This document shows positions 1 to 10,777 of a DNA stretch of 32,542 bases, in pieces. The DNA lies in contig JANQFA010000220.1 in NCBI GenBank assembly GCA_028278065.1, positions 1 through 32,542 on the forward strand, read 5' to 3'. The translations under genes were made by a program, and so were the position numbers. The stretch is from Myxococcota bacterium (GTDB taxonomy: Bacteria; Myxococcota_A; UBA9160; JAFDET01). The first letter of the stretch is position 1. The number at the start of each line of letters is the position of its first letter. Below the pieces are notes generated by a model. The model did no database searches and was not told the origin of the DNA. It was given only the letters and a program-made list of their open reading frames with translations.

Positions 1-335
1 AGGGCCTGGGCCTCGAACGGCTTGGTGATGTGGCCGTCTGCCCGGGCCGCCCGTGCGCGCTCCTCGTCGAACGCCTCGAAGGTCCCGGTCAGGAGCAGCA
101 CGGGGATGTGGCCGAGGGCGGGGTCCGCCTTCAGCGTCTCGCAGACCTCGTAGCCGTTCTTGCCAGGCATCACGACATCGGCGAGGACGACGTCCGGGGT
201 GGCCTCACGGGCGCGGGCGAGCGCGTCGTCGCCGTTGTCGACGGTCAGGATCTCCACGTCTTCATTGGCGAAACTGATGCCGACGACCTTCTGGATGGTC
301 ACCGAGTCGTCAGCGAGAAGAAGCGTCTTGGCCAT
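1..335 (-). CDS. Response regulator, N-terminal receiver domain (3' end beyond window)
   Basis: An ATG at 335 (minus strand) opens a frame that runs off the window edge; 111 codons are visible. It reads as a CheY-like receiver: MAKTLLLADDSVTIQKVV at the N-terminus with the paired acidic residues (ADD), a phospho-acceptor Asp in the VVLADVVMPG stretch, a Thr in LLLTGTF, and the conserved Lys in HITKPFEAQA. Any output domain lies outside the window. The start is supported by a G-run just upstream on the minus strand, although spacing to the ATG is short. It is divergent from the PP2C gene with a 257-bp shared upstream region. The receiver call is firm; partner kinase and output cannot be judged. 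Confidence 0.9.
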   Translation of the reverse strand, partial: MAKTLLLADDSVTIQKVVGISFANEDVEILTVDNGDDALARAREATPDVVLADVVMPGKNGYEVCETLKADPALGHIPVLLLTGTFEAFDEERARAARADGHITKPFEAQA

Positions 336-592
336 GGTCCCCCCAGCCGTGGCGGCCGCCCGTGTGGTCTCCCGAATCGCCGCAGAGGGCGGGGAGACGA
401 GCGAGCCCCGACGGGCCTATTATCGTCGGCTGTGGCCGCGGGATTGAATCCTTTTTGCACGTTCCCGCAGTCCGGCAGGCCCGCGGGGGCGGGCAGGTCA
501 AGTCGTGGCCGCAAGGCACCGATAGCGCCCGTGGGGCGGGGATCCAGCCCCTGGACACGGGGTCCGGGGCGAGAGACACACGCGGAGGACGA
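336..592. promoter_or_regulatory. Divergent upstream region of the receiver and PP2C genes
   Basis: This 257-bp gap has no convincing gene and contains the locally most AT-rich patch (about 418-460), so it probably carries both promoters. On the minus strand, TTCAAT (443-448) and GATAAT (419-424) lie 18 bp apart and resemble a weak housekeeping promoter for the receiver gene. No clean promoter for the PP2C gene was found. The GGAGGA at 584-589 is the PP2C ribosome binding site. Confidence 0.3.
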
Positions 593-1321
593 ATGGGCCT
601 CGAGGCAGCTGCCTCCTCCGACGTCGGCCAGCAGCGGAAGGCCAACGAGGACTGCTACGCGGTCGCCGCCGAGCACGGCCTCTACGTGGTCGCCGACGGG
701 ATGGGTGGCCACGCGGCCGGGCAGCTCGCCAGCGAGCTCTGCTGCCGGGCGATGGTGCGCGCGATCGAGGTGTCCCACTCATCGGGCGGGATGCTGACCG
801 AGCGCCTGCGCACCGCCGTGACCCATGCCAACCACGAGATCTTCTCGACCGCCCGGGACCGCGAGGAGCTGACCGGGATGGGCACCACCGTGGTGGCGGC
901 GCTGGTCAACGAGGACCGCGCCGCACTGGCCCACGTGGGCGACAGCCGGGTCTACCGGCTGCGCTCCGGGCGCCTGCGCCAGCTCACCGACGACCACTCC
1001 CTGGTCGGGGAGCTGCTACGGCGCAACGAGATCAGCGCGGACGCCGCCCGCGAGCACCCCCACCGCCACGTCCTGACCCGGGCCCTGGGGGTGCGCCCCA
1101 AGGTCGAGCCCGACCTCGCCGAGATCGGCGTCCAGCCGGGCGACGTCTACTGCCTCTGCAGCGACGGTCTCACCACCCACGTCCACGACGACGAGATCGC
1201 CAAGGCGCTGGGGATGGAGGACGTCCCCCTCCAGGAGCTGTGCGAGCGACTCGTCGACCTCGCCAACCGCCGCGGCGGCGAAGACAACATCACCGTCGTC
1301 CTCCTCCGCTTTATCGAGTAA
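593..1321 (+). CDS. PP2C-family serine/threonine protein phosphatase
   Basis: 242-residue cytoplasmic phosphatase that should remove phosphate from Ser/Thr residues using two metal ions. All the usual PP2C motifs are visible in order: RKANED near residue 15, ADGMGGHAAG near 34-43, a GTTV stretch, AHVGDSRVYRL, CSDGLT and EDNITVVLL close to the C-terminus. It is the minimal catalytic domain, of Stp/PrpC size, with no membrane segment. The ATG at 593 was chosen because GGAGGA precedes it by a few bases and the protein then begins right at the domain; an in-frame upstream start at 362 would add an unconserved low-complexity leader. No Ser/Thr kinase is visible nearby, so its substrate is unknown. 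It converges on the sigma factor gene. Confidence 0.93.
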   Translation: MGLEAAASSDVGQQRKANEDCYAVAAEHGLYVVADGMGGHAAGQLASELCCRAMVRAIEVSHSSGGMLTERLRTAVTHANHEIFSTARDREELTGMGTTVVAALVNEDRAALAHVGDSRVYRLRSGRLRQLTDDHSLVGELLRRNEISADAAREHPHRHVLTRALGVRPKVEPDLAEIGVQPGDVYCLCSDGLTTHVHDDEIAKALGMEDVPLQELCERLVDLANRRGGEDNITVVLLRFIE

Positions 1322-1349
1322 CCGGAGGTCCGGAGGCAGCGCCCTGCAA

Positions 1350-1406
1350 GCAGACGCCCCCGAGAGCGTCTGCGCGCAGCGAGCCGGCCGCAGGCGTAGC
1401 CTGCGG
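1350..1406. terminator. Two hairpins between convergent PP2C and sigma-factor genes
   Basis: The 155-bp convergent gap 1322-1476 holds two strong inverted repeats. GCAGACGC (1350-1357) pairs with GCGTCTGC (1366-1373) across an 8-base loop, and CCGCAGGC (1388-1395) pairs with GCCTGCGG (1399-1406) across GTA. A weaker 5-bp stem lies at 1322-1333. None is followed by a T-run, so classical intrinsic termination is uncertain. Their position between two converging genes suggests bidirectional transcript ends. The rest of the gap is GCGAG-rich low-complexity sequence. Confidence 0.4.
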
Positions 1407-1476
1407 TGAGGTGAGCGAAGCCCGCGAGCCCGAGTCCGAGCGATCAGCGAGGGCGAGGCCGCGGTCAGGCTGGTGG

Positions 1477-2238
<762 letters not shown>

Positions 2239-2582
2239 GCAACCTCCTCGTGCAACGCCCGTGGGCGCCGTCGTTTCGCAGTTGCCCCGTGACAAAGCAC
2301 GGCCCGTGCCAAGATCGGGACTCGGGCCGCGGGTGCGGGCAGGCGGGCCGCGGCGTGCGCGTGGAGGGCGCGCCAAACCCGCGTACGCAAAGGACTTCGG
2401 GCCCAGGGCGGGAAGGGGAAGGGCGCAGGGGATTGCGGGGAGCTCCTGCAGCCCTGGGCGGCAGGACGGCGGACCCCGGCCGCAAAGCGTCGGAGAACCG
2501 ACGGGGCTGCGTGCCGGGCGTTACGAAACCGTCGCTCGCCGCGCGCGCAGCGACACCCGGTGCCGATCGGCGGCCCCCGTGC
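2239..2582. other. 344-bp upstream region of the sigma-factor gene
   Basis: I see no credible gene here. The stretch holds the ribosome binding site of the sigma gene, the sigma-54-like promoter at 2295-2312 and, further upstream, a perfect 9-bp inverted repeat (GCCCAGGGC at 2401-2409 and GCCCTGGGC at 2451-2459) separated by 41 bases. The repeat is about 100-150 bp upstream of the promoter, a distance typical of activator (enhancer) sites, but the wide spacing of its halves is unusual for a single site. Confidence 0.5.
2295..2312 (-). promoter_or_regulatory. Candidate sigma-54 (-24/-12) promoter of the sigma-28 gene
   Basis: Reading the minus strand, TTGGCACGGGCCGTGCTT matches the sigma-54 consensus TTGGCACG-N4-TTGCW with one mismatch in the -12 box, and the GG and GC dinucleotides are exactly 10 bases apart. 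Transcription would start near 2285, giving a leader of about 47 nt before the ATG at 2238. The motif is intergenic and correctly oriented. Caution: the same bases form a near-palindrome (GCACGGNCCGTGC), so it could instead be a protein-binding dyad. Confidence 0.55.
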
Positions 2583-3980
2583 TCAGTGCTTGCCGGGAGC
2601 CTCGAGTCCGCGCTTCTTGATCTTCTCGATGAGGGTGGTGCGGTTCAGGCCCAGGAGCTGGGCGGCGCGGTTCTTGTTCCAGTGCGTCTGGTCCAGGGCC
2701 TGGCGGATCAGCTCGGCCTCGAAGCGGGCGACCACGTCGTTGAACGCGAGGCCGTCCGGGCCGACCCGGGGAACCCCGGAGGCGGCGACGGGTCCGCCGG
2801 AGCGGACGGCGTCGGGCAGGTCCTCCATTCCGATCTCGCCCTCGCCCTTGAGGATGACCATGCGCTCCATCAGGTTCTCGAGCTCCCGCACGTTGCCGGG
2901 CCAGGCGTACCCCGAGAGGGCAGAGAGGGCGTTCGGGTGGATCCCGTCGATGCGACGGCCCTTGTCCTGGTTGGCGCGGTCCAGGAAGTGCTGGATGAGC
3001 AGGGGGATGTCGTCTCGGCGGTCGCGCAGGGGGGGCGCCTCGATCGGAATCACGTTCAGCCGGTAGTAGAGATCCTCGCGGAAGCGCCGCTCGCGGATGG
3101 CCTGCTCGAGGTTCTGGTGGGTGGCGGCGATGACGCGCACGTTGACCCGCACCGTCTTGGAGGACCCGACCGGCTCGAAGGTGCGGTCCTGGAGCACCCG
3201 CAGGAGCTTCACCTGCAGGTTGGGGCTCATGTCCCCGATCTCGTCGAGGAAGATCGTGCCGCCGTCGGCGAGGGTGAAGCGGCCCTCCCGGTGGGAGACC
3301 GCGTTCGTGAAGGCGCCGCGGACGTGGCCGAAGAGCTCGGATTCGAGCAGCTCCTCCGGGATGGCGCCGCAGTTCACGGTGACGAACATGCGGTCGGCGC
3401 GTCCCGAGTTGAAGTGCAGGGAGCGCGCGATCAGCTCCTTGCCGGTGCCGCTCTCGCCGCGGATGAGCACGGTGCTGTCCGAGTCGGCCACCTTCTCCAC
3501 CGTCTCCAGCACCTGCTGCAGCGCCGCGCTCTGGCCCACGATGTTCTCGAAGCGGTAGCGCATGCGCAGCTGGCTCTGGAGCATGCGGTTCTCGGTCTTC
3601 AGGCGACCGTGCTCGATGGCCTGCTCCACGAGCTTGCGCACCGCGTCCAGGTGGTCCTGGTCGAAGGGCTTCTGGAGGTACCAGAACGCCCCGGCCCGCA
3701 GGGCCTCCACCGAGTTCTCGGCGGTGCCGTAGCCGGTGACCACGATGGAGGGCAGGTCCGGATCGAACTCGCGGATCTTGCGCACGAGCTCGATGCCGTT
3801 CACCCCGGGCATCTTCACGTCGCAGAGCACCAGGTCCAGGGACTCGGCGGTCACCACGGACATGGCCTCCGCCGCGTCCCGGGCGCAGGTCACGGCATAG
3901 CCGGCGCGCGAGAGGATCCTCTCGAGTGCGCGTCGATAGAGTTCCTCGTCGTCCACGACGAGGACGTGCGGCTTGGGCAC
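2583..3980 (-). CDS. NtrC-family sigma-54-dependent response regulator (GAFTNA variant)
   Basis: 465-residue activator with the full three-domain layout. The receiver (1-120) has D10/D11, phospho-acceptor D54 and the KPF lysine near 104. The AAA+ domain has Walker A GESGTGKE at 175-182, Walker B GGTIFLDEIGD at 240-250 and an R-finger region in the REDLYYRLNV stretch. A Fis-type helix-turn-helix lies at about 424-460 (NKNRAAQLLGLNRTTLIEKI). The loop that contacts sigma-54, normally GAFTGA, reads GAFTNA at 222-227. The start is a GTG at 3980; its GGAGG (3991-3995 on the complementary strand) lies inside a perfect palindrome. Its position upstream of the sigma-28 gene on the same strand makes it the natural candidate activator of that gene's sigma-54 promoter. 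The cognate kinase is not obvious. Confidence 0.93.
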   Translation of the reverse strand: MPKPHVLVVDDEELYRRALERILSRAGYAVTCARDAAEAMSVVTAESLDLVLCDVKMPGVNGIELVRKIREFDPDLPSIVVTGYGTAENSVEALRAGAFWYLQKPFDQDHLDAVRKLVEQAIEHGRLKTENRMLQSQLRMRYRFENIVGQSAALQQVLETVEKVADSDSTVLIRGESGTGKELIARSLHFNSGRADRMFVTVNCGAIPEELLESELFGHVRGAFTNAVSHREGRFTLADGGTIFLDEIGDMSPNLQVKLLRVLQDRTFEPVGSSKTVRVNVRVIAATHQNLEQAIRERRFREDLYYRLNVIPIEAPPLRDRRDDIPLLIQHFLDRANQDKGRRIDGIHPNALSALSGYAWPGNVRELENLMERMVILKGEGEIGMEDLPDAVRSGGPVAASGVPRVGPDGLAFNDVVARFEAELIRQALDQTHWNKNRAAQLLGLNRTTLIEKIKKRGLEAPGKH

Positions 3981-3990
3981 GGGGGATCGT

Positions 3991-4007
3991 CCTCCGCTCG
4001 GCGGAGG
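3991..4007. promoter_or_regulatory. 17-bp palindrome overlapping the ribosome binding site of the GAFTNA activator
   Basis: CCTCCGC (3991-3997), TCG, GCGGAGG (4001-4007) form a perfect 7-bp stem. In the minus-strand transcript the 3' arm contains GGAGG, ten bases before the GTG start at 3980, so folding would pair the ribosome binding site. It could also be a dimeric operator in the divergent gap 3981-4108. Confidence 0.4.
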
Positions 4008-4108
4008 GGGGCGGATGCAGTCTACGGCCCCGCGCCTGCATCATCAAGGTGTCGAATCCCGCGGGCGGGACGCTCAAGGGTCCCGAAGCCGGGACCGATG
4101 GGTCCGGG

Positions 4109-5551
<1,443 letters not shown>

Positions 5552-5593
5552 ATTCGAGCGCGTCCCCCCGGACAGGCTCGGCCGAGGTCCCGC

Positions 5594-7647
<2,054 letters not shown>

Positions 7648-7651
<4 letters not shown>

Positions 7652-8013
7652 GCGCCGGCGTCGTACTGTTCGTCGACGACGAGACCCGCATCCTCTCGGC
7701 GCTGCGCCGCAGCCTGCGCCGCGAGGGCTACCGGATCCTCACGGAAGCCGACCCCGGCGCGGCCCTGCGGCTGCTGGAGCGCGAGCCGGTCGATGTGGTC
7801 GTGAGCGACCAGAAGATGCCGGCCATGAGCGGTCTGGATCTCCTGGAGCGGGCGGGCCGGATCCGTCCCTCGGCGCGGCGCGTGCTGATCACGGGCTGGC
7901 CCGAGGAGGTACCCCCCGAGCGGATCGAGGCCCTGGGGCTGCGCGCGCTGATCCCCAAGCCGTGGGACGACGCGGAGCTCAAGCGCGTCCTCCGCGAAGC
8001 GCTCTCCGCCTGA
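7648..8013 (+). CDS. Single-domain response regulator (receiver only)
   Basis: 121 residues, a stand-alone receiver: FVDDE with D10/D11, phospho-acceptor D54 in VVSDQKMPAMSG, T82 in LITGW and K104 in IPKPWDD. The QKMPxMSG and ITGW/PKPW signatures are those of receivers often associated with hybrid-type kinases and HD-GYP or GGDEF outputs, but no output domain is present here. The GTG start overlaps the kinase stop codon as GTGA, indicating translational coupling. Likely a phosphate shuttle or sink for the preceding kinase, competing or cooperating with the upstream activator. Confidence 0.92.
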
Positions 8014-8033
8014 CCGCCCGTCGGCGCGGGCGG
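8014..8033. terminator. Hairpin filling a 20-bp convergent gap
   Basis: CCGCCCG (8014-8020) and CGGGCGG (8027-8033) form a perfect 7-bp stem with loop TCGGCG. The stem occupies exactly the space between the stop codon of the receiver gene (ending 8013) and the stop codon of the opposing gene (8034). Being symmetrical, it could end transcripts from both sides; there is no T-run on either side. Confidence 0.5.
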
Positions 8034-9293
8034 CTAGAGGGTCACGATGCGGGCGAGGTAGTCCAGGTCCTTCTTCTGGCTGTTCTTGGCGCCGACGCAG
8101 AGGATGCGCAGGCGGCGCTGCTCGCCGTGGGTGTAGTAGATGCGGCCCTTGCCGGCGTAGCCGATCTCGAAGACCGGGATCCCGGTGGGGAGACCGCCCA
8201 CCTTGCGCCGCGAGCCGGCGCTCTCGACGTCGTCCGCGAGGCGCTTCAAGGCCTCCTCGGCTCGCAGCTTCATGGTCTCGTCCTTGAGCTTCACCAGGTC
8301 CGAGATCGCGCGCTCGTCGAGCTCGAGGGTCTTGTAGAGGGTGCGCAGGCGCCGGCCGAGCTGATCCGCCTCGCGCCCCTGGCTGGCGGCCGCCGCGTCG
8401 GCGTCCTTGGAGGCGCGACGCAGCCGTGTGTTGAGTGAGCCGATCTCCTCGTCCTTGCGCTGGAGGTCGGCCAGGGCCTCGTCGAGCAGCTCCTCGAGGG
8501 CGGCGTGCTCCGAGGCCAGCTCCTCCCGGCCCTCGCGCCGCTCGCTGAGGAGCTCGCTCTCGCGGAGCTCGAGGGCGGCGAGCTTCTCGCTGAGGGCCTG
8601 TCGCTCGGCGCGCAGCCCGGAGATCTCCCGCGCCTGGTGATGGCCGGTCAGGTCCACCTCGTCGAGGCGCTGGCGGACGCCGTCCAGCTCGCGCTCGATC
8701 TGACCGGCTCGCGCGGCTGCGGCCTCCCGGGCGCCGACGGCATCCGCGATGAGGGCCTCCTGCCGGGCAGCCACGGCACGCTGATAGAGGTACAGGACCG
8801 TGAGCAGCGCCCCCGCGTAGAAGACCAGGATGGCGTTGGCGAGGAGGGAGTTGTGCGGCACGGAGACGGTCACGTCGGAGCTGGCGGGGAGGATGCGCTC
8901 GGACTCGCGCGCCCACGCCAGTGGATCGCGCGAGGAAGGGGGCAGGGGCAGCCCGCCGGTGTACACCGCCGAGCCGTCCGCCCCGAGCACGATGGCCGTG
9001 ACCTGGACACCCCACACCCTCACCCAGGTCGACTCGCGAACGGTCCTGCGCACGGCGCGGCGAATCTGCCCCACGACCGAATCGTCCCCGGGGCTGGCTT
9101 CGGCGGCGATCCGGACGGCGCCCTGGAAGTGGCGCTGGAGCAGGCGCTCGGCGCCCTGGACCGTGAAGACGTAGAGGAAGACGAACGCCACGATCGCTAC
9201 GTAGGTGGTCCGGAACGAGGCGAGCTCGCGCAGACGGTCCGTGGCGGCGCCGGGGGGAAAGGGATTTCCCTTCGTCGGTAACGAACTCTCCAT
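8034..9293 (-). CDS. Membrane-anchored coiled-coil protein with RelE/ParE-like C-terminal segment
   Basis: 419 residues; I do not recognise a named family. Visible parts: a short cytoplasmic N-terminus, TM helix at about 30-46 (YVAIVAFVFLYVFTV), a roughly 100-residue extracytoplasmic domain (48-149), a second TM helix at 150-170, then a long charged coiled coil (172-345, rich in Glu/Arg/Ala heptads). The C-terminal 70 residues contain IPVFEIGYAGKGRIYYTHG and LRILCVGAKNSQKKDLDYLARI-like sequence, which resembles the core strands and terminal helix of RelE/ParE-superfamily proteins. The topology recalls a chemoreceptor or sensor (periplasmic domain between two helices) but there is no HAMP or MCP signature. 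The ATG at 9293 has no strong ribosome binding site. It is divergent from the PilZ gene by 148 bp. Function unknown. Confidence 0.8.
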   Translation of the reverse strand: MESSLPTKGNPFPPGAATDRLRELASFRTTYVAIVAFVFLYVFTVQGAERLLQRHFQGAVRIAAEASPGDDSVVGQIRRAVRRTVRESTWVRVWGVQVTAIVLGADGSAVYTGGLPLPPSSRDPLAWARESERILPASSDVTVSVPHNSLLANAILVFYAGALLTVLYLYQRAVAARQEALIADAVGAREAAAARAGQIERELDGVRQRLDEVDLTGHHQAREISGLRAERQALSEKLAALELRESELLSERREGREELASEHAALEELLDEALADLQRKDEEIGSLNTRLRRASKDADAAAASQGREADQLGRRLRTLYKTLELDERAISDLVKLKDETMKLRAEEALKRLADDVESAGSRRKVGGLPTGIPVFEIGYAGKGRIYYTHGEQRRLRILCVGAKNSQKKDLDYLARIVTL

Positions 9294-9441
9294 CGGGACG
9301 TCGCGAAGATACCCCCGCCGCCGTCATCAGCACAGCTGGGTCCCCGCAACTCCGCGTTCCATCTACTCGACGGGGATCGGCCCGCGAAGCGCACGGATCT
9401 TGCAGACGATCGGAAGAAGTCGCGGGGCAAGGGGAGAGTCG

Positions 9442-9756
9442 GTGGAGGAGCGACGCAAGTCTGGTCGGGCCGAGTTGGATTCCTGGGTCGAGATCGATGC
9501 GGATGGCGTCCGGAGCCGCGCGACCGTGTCCGACGTCTCGACGGGCGGCCTGGGCATCGCCCTGCACGGCTCGGCGCTCGCGCCGGGGACCGCCCTGGTG
9601 GCGGAGTTCCCGCTCCCCGGAATCGGGCTGCCCCTCGAGCTGCGAGCGTGCGTGGTCTGGGCCCACGACCGGCACGTCGGCCTCCGCTTCGAGTCGGTCG
9701 ACCCCGGCCTGCGCGAGCTCCTGGCCTCGTACGTCGACGGACGGCTGGGGCCCTGA
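9442..9756 (+). CDS. PilZ domain protein (probable c-di-GMP receptor)
   Basis: 104 residues, a single PilZ domain. Both cyclic-di-GMP-binding motifs are intact: RxxxR at 5-9 (RKSGR) and DxSxxG at 31-36 (DVSTGG), followed by the beta-barrel strands ending VVWAHDRHVGLRF. A single-domain PilZ protein normally acts by binding c-di-GMP and then a partner, often in motility, polysaccharide export or transcription. The GTG at 9442 was chosen because GGGGAGAG ends five bases upstream and the RxxxR motif then falls at the usual position; a longer in-frame start at 9205 overlaps the divergent gene. No GGDEF or EAL protein is in the window. Confidence 0.88.
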   Translation: MEERRKSGRAELDSWVEIDADGVRSRATVSDVSTGGLGIALHGSALAPGTALVAEFPLPGIGLPLELRACVVWAHDRHVGLRFESVDPGLRELLASYVDGRLGP

Positions 9757-9877
9757 GCCGCCGGCGGGGCCGATCTCGCGCCACGCGGCGACGACTGGCG
9801 CGAGGATTGGCCGGCGAGCGATTCGTTCGCCCGTATCCCGCGGCGGCCTCGGCCGCGTCCCGCTACCGTTCCGCGCC

Positions 9878-10777
9878 GTGCGCGTAGCCGACCTCGATCG
9901 CGACATGCGCGACGTCATCCCGACCGGGATGGGCGCGGACAGCGAGTACCTGTTCTCGCGCATGACCGGGTGGACTCTGGACTGGGCCGAGCCCGGGCCG
10001 GGGCGTCGCATCCTGGATGTGGCCAGCGGGCCGGGTGCGGACGTCCGCAGCCTCGTCGAGCGCGGCGCCTGGGCCGTCGGCGTGGAGCCGTCGAGGCGCA
10101 TGCTGGGGCTGGCCCGCACGCTCGACGCCGAGGCCGAGGGAGCGCCGGGCTGCTTCGTCCAGGCGTGGGGGGACCCGCTGCCGTTCGCGGATGACTGCTT
10201 CGACGCAGCCCTCTGCAAGGGCTCGCTGGACCACTTCGACCAGCCCGAGGCAGCGGTAGCCGAGATGGCACGGGTCACCCGGCCCGACGGGCGTGTGGTC
10301 CTGGCGATCGCCAACTTCGAATCGCTGGCCTGCCGCCTGGCTCGCGGGATCGACTCGCTGCGCGAAGAGCTGGGCGGAGCCGAGGTGAGCCCCGGTCGCC
10401 GCATGTACGACGTGCCGAGCGACCACTTCACGCGCTACGACCACGATCTCATCATCGCCCAGGCGGAGCGCTCGTTGCATGTGGACCGGGTGGAGGGGAT
10501 CTCCCTGGGCTGGGGCTTTCCGGGCTGGGCGGGGCTCCTCGGCAAGCTCCCGGGGGCGGTCGCGCGCGGGGCCGTTCAGCTGCTCGGCGAGACCGCGCGC
10601 CGCGTACCGAGCTGGGCCGACGTGATCCTGGTGGCGGGACGGCCTCGCTCTGAGGGCAGCTCGAGCCAGGCAGGACGGCCTCGCTCTGAGGGCCGCTCGA
10701 GCCAGGCAGGACGGCCTCGCTCTCAGGGCCGCTCGAGCCAGGCAGGACGGCCGCGCTCCGCCAGCACCTCGCGGTAG
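9878..10777 (+). CDS. Class I SAM-dependent methyltransferase with repeat-derived C-terminal tail
   Basis: About 299 residues. The Rossmann-type SAM-binding motif I is LDVASGPGADV at 46-56, the acidic end of the second strand is VGVEPSRRML, and motif 4-like sequence is FDAALCKGSLDHF, followed by MARVTRPDGRVVLAIANFE. This is the ubiquinone/UbiE-like Methyltransf_11 pattern; the substrate is unknown. The GTG at 9878 is preferred over the ATG at 9905. The last 45 or so residues (GRPRSEG.SSQA repeated three times, then GRPRSASTSR) come entirely from a 36-bp tandem repeat and overlap the 3' end of the opposing glycosyltransferase gene, so the ancestral stop was probably lost by repeat growth. The catalytic domain ends near VPSWADVILVAG. 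Confidence 0.85.
   Translation: MRVADLDRDMRDVIPTGMGADSEYLFSRMTGWTLDWAEPGPGRRILDVASGPGADVRSLVERGAWAVGVEPSRRMLGLARTLDAEAEGAPGCFVQAWGDPLPFADDCFDAALCKGSLDHFDQPEAAVAEMARVTRPDGRVVLAIANFESLACRLARGIDSLREELGGAEVSPGRRMYDVPSDHFTRYDHDLIIAQAERSLHVDRVEGISLGWGFPGWAGLLGKLPGAVARGAVQLLGETARRVPSWADVILVAGRPRSEGSSSQAGRPRSEGRSSQAGRPRSQGRSSQAGRPRSASTSR
10634..10758. repeat. 36-bp tandem repeat, three full copies and one partial
   Basis: Full copies at 10634-10669, 10670-10705 and 10706-10741 differ at only a few positions; a partial copy follows from 10742. The partial copy and the start of copy 3 lie inside the minus-strand glycosyltransferase gene and encode its last residues (GRPAWLERP), so the array looks like repeated duplication of that gene's 3' end. 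On the plus strand the array is read in frame (36 bp = 12 codons) as the tail of the methyltransferase. There are no spacers, so it is not a CRISPR. Confidence 0.9.

Noticed and set aside
433..462. Sigma-54 promoter upstream of the PP2C gene (TTTTTGCAC patch)
   Set aside because: A -12-like TTGCAC is present but no GG occurs at the required 10-bp distance upstream.
10634..10758. Repeat array as a possible CRISPR
   Set aside because: The 36-bp units are directly adjacent with no spacers and derive from the end of a coding gene; no cas genes are nearby.
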